The notes under the pieces were generated by a model. It was not told the DNA's origin. It worked only from the letters and a program-made list of their open reading frames with translations, and ran no database searches. A stretch of 64,000 bases of DNA from Ctena decussata (taxonomy: Eukaryota; Mollusca; Bivalvia; Lucinida; Lucinidae): contig OZ022508.1 in the NCBI GenBank assembly GCA_963989385.1, positions 27,860,166 through 27,924,165 of the forward strand, read 5' to 3'. The translations under genes were made by a program, and so were the position numbers. Positions 43,405-52,943 of this stretch are shown here, piece after piece. Within the stretch, counting starts at the first letter, position 1. Each line of letters starts with the position of its first letter.

Positions 43405-43850
43405 TTAAGAAATAGATCAGCTCTAGCAGTGAATTGTTGAGTAATAATTCACTGTTTGGAGGTCAGTTGTAAAGTAGATCTACTTACATCTGACCGACAA
43501 ACAGTGAATTATTACTCAACAATTCAATGCTAGAGCGGAACTATTTCGATTCTAACACTCAAAAACGCCGAAAAACTATTCTTTTCATTCAAACTCTCCC
43601 AACCTTCCTGCCAGCGCGTTCATGCTCCCGCCAATATTCTTAACTGTATCTAAGACAAATGTACGTTTTTATAGCGAATTTAGAAAGAAAGAGAGACGTT
43701 ACACCGTCTAACGTCTCAAAACGTCACAAAATTACGTCAGTAGTTGCAGTGACGTCAGCAATTAGACTCACGCGCTCCGAAACAGTGAATTGTTGCAGAA
43801 TAAAACACGGTAGCTTTCCATTGCTTCTATAGGCGCACTGTGTTAGAATA
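43405..43850. mobile_element. TTCACTGTTTGGAGGTCA-family element, copy 2, with long hairpin
   Basis: AGTGAATTGTTGAGTAATAA with TTCACTGTTTG is answered by CAAACAGTGAATTATTACTC with AACAATTCA, making a ~140 base hairpin at 43410-43550. The unpaired right part matches copy 1 (CTCCCAACCTTCCTGCCAGC). Confidence 0.8.
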
Positions 43851-44037
43851 TAATTTTAAACATAGGAAAGTGATTTCTATTTTTTTATATTTTTTGATAA
43901 TTTTTATTTTATGTTCATTATTTTAATGGGTAACGTATTTAACAGGCTATTATAGCTTAACGCCCCACTCGCCAGAAGACTTACATGTTGCAAAATACTT
44001 CTAAGGTGCTGGTCTTTAAGAAAAGTATGGTCTAACT

Positions 44038-44054
44038 GGGGGGGGGGGGGGGGG
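44038..44054 (+). repeat. G17 run
   Basis: An uninterrupted run of 17 G in AT-rich DNA. Confidence 0.95.
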
Positions 44055-44691
44055 TAAACCATATCTGGCTCATGGCCTAAATATATTTCATTTTTTCCGA
44101 TGTTCATGGAAATATGAACACAATGACTCGTGTGCAAAGTAAGTGACGCCCGAAGGGCGTTCACGTTAACTTTACACATGACCCTTTCTGTTCATACTTA
44201 AATGAACTTCGGAAAAATGATATTTGTCTCTTATAATTACATTTAATTTTAGAGTTACTTTGAATATCATTTTCGATTTTTAAGGGCAACGTTTGTAAAA
44301 TACTCGATGAAAAGCGGTACCTAACCAACAGGTAAGCCGCTTAAGTTAACTGACCGTCACCATGACGTGACGTCAAATAGAACATTACACTGTGACGGCC
44401 AATGGCGATGTTTGTTAACATGTGACGTTGCCAACCAACGCCGTCGCGTGACCAACCGTTGCTCATGGAAGTATGAACACCGTCTTTTCTGAAATAGTTT
44501 AATCTAAGGAAAAGCAAAGGCAATGTTACACTTACGGTATAAAAACGTTTTAAACGTGTTGCGATACATGATCGCGTTAAGAACTACACAAAGTTGTAAC
44601 ATATATAATGCAAATGGCCCCATCTTTTTATAGTGAACAGTTCATTATCACATGATGGAACCGTAGCAACAAGATTTATCACAAGGTTGTT

Positions 44692-45557
44692 GCGTATGCT
44701 ACGGAAGAGTATTAGGGCAAGGCAAACTTTTGTCTTTTTGTTAGATATCTCGAAATTTCGACTTATCTCGAAATTTCGACTTATTATCTCGAAATTTCGA
44801 CTTGATAACTCGAAATTTCGACTTAATAATTCGAAATTTCGACTTATTATCTCGAAATTTCGAGTAACTATGTCGAAATTTCGACTTATAAATTCGAATT
44901 TCGACTTAATATCTCGAAATTTCGACTTATTAACTCGAAATTTCGAGATACTAAGTCGAAATTTCAACTTAAGATAATAAGTCGAAATTTCGAGTTAATG
45001 AGTCTAAATTTCGAGATACTAAGTCGAAATTTCGAGATATTAAGTCGAAATTTTGAGATAGAAAGTCGAAATTTCGAGTTATTAAGTTGAAATTTCGAGA
45101 TACTAAGTCCAAATTTCGAGTTAATAAGTCGAAAGGTCGAGATATTAAGTCGAAATTTCGAGATAGTAGGTCGAAATTTCGAGTTAATAAGTCTAAATTT
45201 CGAGATACTAAGTCGAAACTTCGAGTTAATAAGTCGAAATGTCGAGATATTAAGTCGAAATTTCGAGATGGTAAGTCGAAATTTCGAGATACTAAGTCGA
45301 AATTTCGAGATACTAAGTCGGAAGTTCGAGTTAATAAGTCGAAATGTCAAGATACCAAGTCGAAATTTCGAGTTAATAAGTCGAAATTTCGAAATAATAA
45401 GTCGAAATTTCGATGTAGTAAATCGAAATTTCGAGATAATAAGTCGAAATTTCAAGATAGTAAGTCGAAATTTTGAGATAATAAGTCGAAATTTCGAGAT
45501 ACGAAACACAAAATATAAAGGTATGCTTGGCTCTAATACTCTTCCGTAGTATGCGCA
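44692..45557. mobile_element. Fold-back element with 18 bp TCGAAATTTCGA satellite
   Basis: The outer inverted repeats are GCGTATGCTACGGAAGAGTA (44692) and TACTCTTCCGTAGTATGCGC (ending near 45556), extending ~32 bp. Inside are about 43 units of 18 bp with the 12-base palindrome TCGAAATTTCGA. Left-half units read CTCGAAATTTCGACTTAT and right-half units read ATAAGTCGAAATTTCGAG, switching near 44940-44975. Because 18 is a multiple of 3 and the unit lacks stops in several frames, ORFs of up to 301 codons appear on both strands; they encode only SKFRLIISKFRL-type repeats and are not genes. Confidence 0.88.
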
Positions 45558-45869
45558 TCTATATGCAACTGAAAACTTATTGGTTGATGAAAATAAAATC
45601 TCAAGGCCTAAAATATAAAAGCCAGTCTGGCCGGACCACTTGAAAATTACATTCAGACACTCTACCACGCTGCTATCGCATGGCAGTAAAAGTGAATGAT
45701 ATGACCAAAGGCTTCCCAAACTGGACTTCATAGTCGAAGTTCCTGTCTGGAAAAAAATCATACAAAGAGAAATATAGGTTATAACTGGGTTATAACGAGT
45801 CAGGATGATTTGGTGTTTGGTGCCTGTTGCCTCGAACTCGGGTAAAGTCACGGTAGAGACTAAATCCAC

Positions 45870-46179
45870 ATTGCATGCGTGACGATCAAATATGAAACCT
45901 TTTTCATGATAAAAACTGAAATGTTTCGTCTGGATTCAAACTGTTACAAAGTTGGTGACTAATTCTGTCCGACTGAAAGGGTTACATGAAATTATTAATC
46001 TACTATAATATAATATTTGTATTTTGCTGTCATCATTTTAGTAGGTAATTTTAAAGGAAGCAAAAGCAAATAGTATCGACCTAGATCTAACTTGATCCAC
46101 GCTGTTCGCGAAAATGCCTGTCCATTGGACTGTGCATTACAGAAACATTACGCTTGTGCATTTAGTGACCATCCCTCTT
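45870..46179. other. Intergenic, nothing recognised
   Basis: No gene, RNA or repeat copy supported. Confidence 0.55.
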
Positions 46180-46620
46180 CTTCTTCATGTGCAGAGTTAT
46201 GAATGTATTTTCTGCTCTTTAAGGAACTCTAAGAGATTTTAATTTGACTTCATTGCAGCTATTGTTATGCCGTATGGCGGCTGTAAAACGTCCCCCCGTA
46301 CATCATCCATAGTGCAGATTATACTTTATTTTGTCATTTCAGATCAGATGATATATTCCTAGAAATCAGAAATTTTTTGCTTGGTTTAGACTCTATTCCA
46401 GACCATAGCGTTTTAATCATTTGGACTCTTTTGATACTAATCAGTTTAAGAATCGACTGCCTTGTTAGAATTTAGAAATTACAGCATGCTTTTCTCTGGC
46501 TTTTGTCGCTAGATATTGTCAGGGTCACTGATGGGGCTTGAGTAGCCGAAAATCCTTCTTTTGAATATGTTCTCTGCTCTTCAAGAAACTCTTTAAGATT
46601 TTGATTCCAATTGTAGTACT
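46180..46620 (+). repeat. Two dispersed repeats in series
   Basis: 46245-46335 carries CATTGCAGCTATTGTTATGC and ATCATCCATAGTGCAGATTA, inverted relative to 25470. 46507-46620 carries GATGGGGCTTGAGTAGCCGA and GTTCTCTGCTCTTCAAG, as at 27462. The 46180-46245 flank repeats the second phrase, suggesting the two belong to one larger family. Confidence 0.6.
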
Positions 46621-46939
46621 TTGATGTGTTGCTGTTATGTATTAGCAGGACTTATCTCAATTCAGACAGCAATGCATTCTGAAATAATGCAGATGGATGC
46701 TCGCGCGCGCATGGAATGTTCTAACAGAAAAAATGACAGTAAACAATCATTAAATGTGCCATTTATTACAGTTGTAAGACATGAAAAGCATTAACTTATT
46801 ACTAAATACATTACGAGACACTTTCAGCCAATCAAAAATTATCATACATTTTACAAAATATGCTTTGTTTAATCAGTTCAGCTTAGATCAACCTGAATGT
46901 CTGCATAGTAAGAGCAGACTATCTACTAATAATAATTAA

Positions 46940-47173
46940 TGAGCCGCGACACGAGAAAACCAACAATGTGGTTGTGCGCCAGCGCAAACTCAGATCAGCC
47001 TGGGCATCCGCCCAGTCTGATCAGTCTTCGCTGTCCGCATGGAGGTAGCTTAGACCCTTAGCTTCACCTTGAGCACTTGACGAAGAGTCTGGTCAAACAG
47101 GGCGGATGCCCAGGATGATCTGAGACTACGCTTGGCGCACAAACACATTGTTGGTTTTGTCGTGTCGCGGCTC
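46940..47173 (+). mobile_element. E-family palindromic element, copy J
   Basis: Ends TGAGCCGCGACACGAGAAAA and TTTTGTCGTGTCGCGGCTC. Loop orientation plus; a few bases are lost from one arm. Confidence 0.84.
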
Positions 47174-47217
47174 CTATATCGCAGATATTAAACAAAGATT
47201 AGACTCACTGCGTGTAA

Positions 47218-47456
47218 ACCCAGGTCCCTAGGTTATCAAACTCTTTCATGCTCACATCAGCTGAGCATGGAAACTCATACCCATACTAAATATATCTTAT
47301 ACACTTTAGTTTCAAAGATTTGTTTTTCGCATAATTGCTCTTATTTGAATACTCAAAACAAGCTTTGTTTAGTATTTTGAATTCTATTCAATATTTAAGT
47401 TTGAGCACAATCTCAGATTAAGCATGAAAAAAAGTTTTATAACCTCAGGACCAGGT
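47218..47456. mobile_element. Fold-back element, GGTTATAAAACTT family, copy 4
   Basis: Left end GGTCCCTAGGTTATCAAACT with GCTGAGCATGG; right end AGCATGAAAAAAAGTTTTAT followed by AACCTCAGGACC. The interior has diverged from copy 2. Confidence 0.75.
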
Positions 47457-47841
47457 TGCATGCGTCTTAGCTGCCTGCATTAACGATGCAATAGGTTTTC
47501 TTAACACGGTCTACATTCTCTATTAGGCAGAACATTCACAAATAACGAGACATGATACACTGTAATTGTCTGCAAATCAAATTTGTTTTATTGCATAAAA
47601 GTATCTCTTTCATCATAATCTAATAGTTACTTCCACTTAACTTTCTCGTTTTCTTTGTGGTATGACTGAGTTTTCTTGCATACCAGACAAGCTCTAGCGC
47701 GGTTTTCTGAGCGGTGCTAGCAAACCTTAGCGAGCCCTCAGAAATTACGTTATTCTATTGTATTCCACCGCATGTACATTTGCGTCTTTTCAGTGGGCAC
47801 GAGCGGCATATTTACTGAGTAAACTTAAGCAATACCTAGGG

Positions 47842-48095
47842 GCCGTATTCATAAAACCACTTAAGTCGTTGCTATGCTGTTGCTAAGGCTAAATTTCTTT
47901 GAAGGAGATTCCCTACAACTATGAAATTTGCTCTGGAGGAACAGTCTTACAAAGACTGTTCCTCCAGAGCAAATTTCATAGTTGTAGGCTGTTCCTCCGG
48001 AGCAAATTTCATAGTTGTAGGGAATCTCCTTTATAGATATTTAGCCTTAGCAACAGCATAGCAACGACTTAAGTGGCTTTATGAATACGGCCCCT
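47842..48095. mobile_element. Fold-back element (GGGCCGTATTCATAAA ends), copy 1
   Basis: GGGGCCGTATTCATAAAACC is answered by GGCTTTATGAATACGGCCCC. The next ~35 bases (ACTTAAGTCGTTGCTATGCT) pair too. The inner arm ACAACTATGAAATTTGCTCT with GGAGGAACAG appears once on the left and twice, inverted, on the right. A sister copy is at 56131-56352. Confidence 0.85.
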
Positions 48096-48192
48096 GGTAT
48101 TCCACAGGCTATTCGAAGATACATGTGTGTTTCAACATATTGTCGAATAGCCCGAGGAGACACATATCTTCGAATAGCCCAAGGAATACCTG
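48096..48192. repeat. Inverted repeat GGTATTCC...GGAATACC
   Basis: GGTATTCCACAGGCTATTCG with AAGATA is answered by TATCTTCGAATAGCCC and AAGGAATACC, plus an inner copy of GTCGAATAGCCCGAGG. It abuts the preceding fold-back element. Confidence 0.75.
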
Positions 48193-48199
48193 GGTACCC

Positions 48200-49529
48200 G
48201 GGTTTACCAAAGTGAAAATTACGAACGTGATCATTTAACCCTGATACACGGTCGTGAAGGCCCACATCGTCACAAACTGGGATGGTTCTAACATACTAAC
48301 CCCTTTAAAATATCAAAACTATTTATATATGTATGCAAGAATAGGTACCGGTCTCAGATAAAGGGGGTCAAACCATCAGAATGCCGGCAGATTGGAACAT
48401 CGGTGAAGCCTTGGTTCTGATCTGCCAGCCTTGTTCAGACTGAACGCACCTATCTGACCCCGATATCCATAACAGATTCTTTTACAGTGTAAAACAGTTA
48501 TTGCTCGAATAGTGCAACCATTAAGGAATGTTATAGGTCGGTCGCGCTATACTGTCGCCCAAAGATAATTTGTTTCCCGCGCAAATAGTCTAGCATGCCC
48601 ATTTAAGGATAACAGGTAAAACAGGTAGTGAGTAGCCTCGAGCAATTATCCTCAGCTTTTGCAATACTTCAATGAGTATATTTCTTAATATTTCATCAGT
48701 CAAATAGTTCGTACGTGGTCGAGTGGGTTAATGGCAGCAGCAGGTAAGTACCTGTCACCCCTTTCAATGGTGCGTGCCATGTTTACACCAATGTTTGTCA
48801 ATAACACATTATCGTTGGGCCACTGTAGTAGCAACGTTTTGTTTACATTTTTAATGTCAACAGTACCTGTACTATCATTACGGTGCAGTTCATGTAATTT
48901 CTTGATCTATGGTCATAATGGCACATTACGGTTAACTGCCAGTTCTAATTTAACTAAATGACACTTTTTGAAAGCTTAAAGACAGGAACTGTCTCTAGTT
49001 AAGGAATATCAATGATAACAAAATTGATAGTAACAAAATTATTCAAATTTATTCTTTCATTCCCGTGAGTTGGATAAGCTGAACTCTGCTATCTAGCCAA
49101 TCAGTCACCAAATCAAAATAAACACAAAACGATAACATTGCCAACTTATCGCATCCGTACTATAATGGTTACATGGCACGAAAGTCATAGGAATGATGTA
49201 TACCTACACATTTTAAATGTTGTCCAACCTATCTTGAGCAAGCACCCAAACGAAGGGCCAAAAACTGCTTGACGAAAGCAGGTGTTTGCCTTCGAAACCT
49301 GTTTAATATTAAGATAAATTTAGCTGTACATCCAGTTCACTCTCTGTTTGATGTTTTCAGTTCATTCCGTTATGTGTAATTGCTGTGCGTGCCACCTGTC
49401 TATCCATGTGGATTTACACCTACCCACAGGATTCTGTACCATACCGGCTGCACAAAAGGCCAGTTGTATCGGCAGTGCACCAGCTCATTTCTGTGTTTAG
49501 TTGTACTGGCAACTTATTTCACATCGTCG
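48200..49529. other. Intergenic, no gene seen
   Basis: GTGGTCGAGTGGGTTAATGG at 48714-48733 resembles a tRNA-Ser/Leu A-box region but no B box follows. 48350-48450 is loosely palindromic. Nothing else recognised. Confidence 0.5.
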
Positions 49530-49880
49530 GCATCAACTGACCTCCAATCAGTAAATTATCACTCAAAAATTCATTGCGAGAGGTGATCAATGATGCGCGC
49601 GAGTCGCGAGCAATATGTCTTTTTACAACTGATCGACAAACTGTGGATCATTTCTCAACTATTCAGTGTTACAGCTGAACCTTACAGACAGACAAATGGT
49701 TTATTAAAGTCTCATTTTCATACATTTAAGACATTTTTAAAACAACATAATTTAAACATTTAAACATGTATTTCAATTAAGCAACCGAAAATACTGAAAA
49801 ATTATTATTTCTCTTCAAATTCTCCCAACCCTTGCGTCCGCAGGTGCATAATCCTGCCACTATTCTTCGCTGTATCAGAG
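49530..49880. mobile_element. TTCACTGTTTGGAGGTCA-family element, copy 3 (diverged)
   Basis: CAACTGACCTCCAATCAG, ATTATCACTCAAAAATTCA and later AAATTCTCCCAACCCTTGCG follow the order of the copies at 38.3 and 43.4 kb, with an internal A+T-rich insertion at about 49680-49790. Confidence 0.55.
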
Positions 49881-50095
49881 ATATTTATACGTTCGTATCT
49901 TTGTGTCCTATATTTCATGGTCCAGTGAGTTTGCTTATTATCTTAAAGACCAGCTGAAGAATGGATGTTATATTTTGGAAACTAGTACAGTGCTGTGCAA
50001 ACATTGTGCAGCACAAAGCTATAGGACAAAGTAATAGACAGTGGGTGGATATTCTAATTAATTGAATTTGTCGTATCTTGGAAAAAATGATGGAT

Positions 50096-50262
50096 AGTGA
50101 GTCAACTCGGGTTAATATCACGTCAATACAAAGATCGTATGGAGACGGGACCACGGTTAAAGTCTCACCAACAAGACCGAAGAAGCGGACAATCGAACCT
50201 TCGATCCCTAGATTTGTAGTCCAGCGCGGTATCCAGTACACTGCCGCCGCCCTATTTGATGG
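50096..50262 (-). mobile_element. SINE-3 (tRNA-derived), copy 2
   Basis: On the minus strand the head CGCGCTGGACTACAAATCTA with GAAGGTTCGATTGTCCGC leads to GGTCCCGTCTCCATACGATC and TTGACGTGATATTAACCCGA. Confidence 0.75.
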
Positions 50263-50320
50263 GAACTGACACAAATAGTTTATGATGTCATCTTTAATCG
50301 TACATTGTTGACTATTCGCG

Positions 50321-50528
50321 GGTGGTCGTGGTCGAGCGATGGTGCTGGGTAACTTTCAGTGCCGGAATTTGGACAATAGAAGAGCAAGGGCTTACTGTAG
50401 TTGCAGTAGCTACGGGTGGGAGTTGTTTGGACATTTTTCTCTCCTCTGTCAAAATCTCTGTTTTATATCACCCTCTCTGTGGGAGATGGCTCGATATGGA
50501 CTGAAATACTGTCTGAATGAGCCGTTTA
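50321..50528 (+). mobile_element. SINE-2, copy 5
   Basis: Head GGTGGTCGTGGTCGAGCGAT, then GGTAACTTTCAGTGCCGGA, GTGGGAGATGGCTCGATATG and a truncated tail at GAATGAGCCGTTTAC. C16 follows at 50534. Confidence 0.78.
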
Positions 50529-51099
50529 CCCCTCCCCCCCCCCCCCCCCACAAAAAAAAATCCACTTGTATAACAGTCAAGTTGCAGCTTCGAAATGATG
50601 CTATCATTTCCCAGAGGCATGCATCTAAACCATGTCTTTGTCTTTAGCTGTATAATTCCCGTTATGCCTAACAATATACATGTAGTGGGAAAATTCTGTT
50701 ACATACGGATGAATGTCTATTCCCGTACATAGCATCACAAAGCATTTCTTTTCGTTATGACTCTAAATCCGCAGGAGTATCGTGTTGTAAGATCTTACTG
50801 GAATTGCTTCGTTGCGGGTCCAACTGAATATGTCTTTGTAAGCTGCGAAATAATATGATTGTCCAAGCTTTTGATGTAGAATGCAGTTTATGCATATATG
50901 TGTCCTGTAGGAGCTAATTCTTTCCTTTAACCCATAACTTTGTGGACTCTCCTACCCGTTTAAGTTGGATGAATGCATTCGTCATTCTAGGATTGTATGG
51001 TTTATTTATTTGTTATTATTTGGACAGATATTACTGCAAACTTTACGCAAACTGTAACACCTAGCCCCATTAATTGGTACATGGAAGATTTGCGGGTAC

Positions 51100-51320
51100 A
51101 AGAGATCAAGGTCATTCTTTGACCTCTGACCCATGTCTCTCTTATTTTGACAATTTCAGACATCTCCTCAAATGCTACTTGGCTAACTGTAACCAAATTT
51201 CATACACAGCTTCCAGGAGCTGAGGGAACGAAAATTTATTAAAGCAGTCTAGGTCACATGACCTACATGGCCTCCATACTCAGGTGAGCGATTCAGGGCC
51301 GGGCCTCATGGCCCTCTTGT
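51100..51320. repeat. Bivalve-type repeat end (GGTGAGCGATTCAGGGCC)
   Basis: AAGTCATTC..TTGACCTCTGACCCATG precedes CAGGTGAGCGATTCAGGGCC and CATGGCCCTCTTGTT, a phrase I know as a frequent repeat end in bivalve DNA. It abuts the composite repeat that starts at 51324. Confidence 0.5.
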
Positions 51321-51323
51321 TAA

Positions 51324-51640
51324 TTCAAGCCCTCGTTCTGCTTTCTGAAATGTAGTATTTCTTTCAAGATGGTGAAAGCCGAAAGTGAGTTCGGTAAGAA
51401 TTCTGTGCTGCGCTACTTCTATATGAAAAAGCAACATTCATCAATAAAAAAAAAACACACCAACCATTCGCAAGATAAAGATTCTTTATTTATGATTGTT
51501 TTGAGTTTAACGGCCCTTCGAGACAGTATTTCAGTCTATATCAGGCCGTCTCCAAAAGAGAGGGAGAAAGAAGAGAAATGATAGAAGAGAGAAAAATGTC
51601 CAAATAACCCCCACCCGCACCTACTACAAGCACGGTCGCG
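51324..51640 (+). repeat. Composite repeat with inverted SINE-2, copy 2
   Basis: Matches 31424-31735 through both the leading ~170 bases (AGCCCTCGTTCTGCTTTCTG) and the SINE-2 tail half (GAGTTTAACGGCCCTTCGAG to ACCCGCACCTACTACAAGCA). Confidence 0.85.
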
Positions 51641-52289
51641 TATTGCAACGTCTGATCCTGGGTTTTCCAGTGCCCCTTTTATGGGACGCTAGGCATTAAT
51701 GAGTTAATTGAGACGGGAGGCAAAATTTAATATAGGATAGTCGCTTCCCGTGGAAATGTACCCACTAACCCGAAGACACTGAGCATGAAACCAATCAATA
51801 AGCGCCTAACAGACCTTATTTTCGGATTATTTTATCAAACAAGTCTTATCATTTGATCAATTTCATTTCCTATACTTCAAACTGCTGCAGTTGAAATGTA
51901 ATTCATTGCTCTCTAAAGACTACTTCAGCGGGCCATTCTGATTTCAAAAGTAGATAATAGCCAATTCACATTATCAAATATAATTTTCTTGAGTGCTTTT
52001 GTCACACAAAGTGAATATTAAGCTAAGTTATACAAAATTTAGAGTTTAACAGTCCCAGAAGGAATGTAGCGATGAAAGCCAGAATTTTATGAATTATAGA
52101 CGAAGGTCTTATGTTCGCGTTTTTCTAGTTGCAGGTTCTTTGTATATACTGCTTCTCGAAAATGTCATAGCTACGTAGACTCAATGTTACGTCGAAGATA
52201 CAAGAAAACTTTCGGCATTGATTCACCCTACTTGTATTGGCTTAAACTAGGAACTTGGTACTTTAGGGAGCTGTTATGCTATTTTTCCT
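51641..52289. other. Intergenic, nothing recognised
   Basis: No gene, RNA or repeat copy supported. Confidence 0.55.
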
Positions 52290-52400
52290 GTCGTATGTCC
52301 CATCTTTCTGTTTTATCTTTCCCTTTCTCAAGGACACAGCTCGATACAGACTGAAGTACTGTTTCAGGGAGCATTAAACCAAAACAACCAACCTACCAAC
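52290..52400 (+). mobile_element. SINE-2 tail fragment
   Basis: AGGACACAGCTCGATACAGA with GAAGTACTGTTTCAGGG and the tail CATTAAACCAAAACAACC. Confidence 0.6.
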
Positions 52401-52570
52401 ATTATGACGCTCAACTGACGTTCTTTCGACTTTGCTCTACTTGGAAGCATTCCTGTTGGAAATCTCTTATCTCGTGGCCTTGGCTGATAATGCTAAAGGA
52501 AGAAATTTCTCCCAATTTGTCAGTAAATTTGTCACATCTCCCAAAGTGCTAATATTTCAAAAGGAAAATT

Positions 52571-52811
52571 TGAGCCGCGACACGAGAAAAGCAACAAAAT
52601 GGTTGTGCGCCCAGCGCAGACTCAGATCAGCCTGGGCATCCGCCCAGTCTGATCAGAGTCTTTCCTGTCCGCATGGAGCTAGCTTATAGTGTACGCTTAG
52701 CTACCCTTTAAGCGCACAGCGAAGACTCTGGTCAGTCTGGGCGGATGCCCAGGCTGATCTGTCTTCGCTAGATGCACAACCACTTTGTTGGTTTTCTTGT
52801 GTCTCGGCTCA
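52571..52811 (+). mobile_element. E-family palindromic element, copy K
   Basis: Ends TGAGCCGCGACACGAGAAAA and TTTTCTTGTGTCTCGGCTCA; loop orientation plus. It lies 130 bases before the RTE insertion. Confidence 0.85.
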
Positions 52812-52943
52812 AATGTTTTGTCTCTGAAATGATAATTCCCAGACCTGAGGTCAAGGGACACGTGATCTTTTGTTCTGTCATATCAAAATAATTATCGCTT
52901 GTCACTACAGTGAAAATTAAAGTCAAAGTATTGGGACAAAGTA

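Noticed and set aside
44964..45869. 301-codon minus-strand ORF (and 127, 129 and 114 codon ORFs overlapping it)
   Set aside because: The whole frame runs through the 18 bp TCGAAATTTCGA array. Open frames occur on both strands because the unit is a multiple of three without stops.
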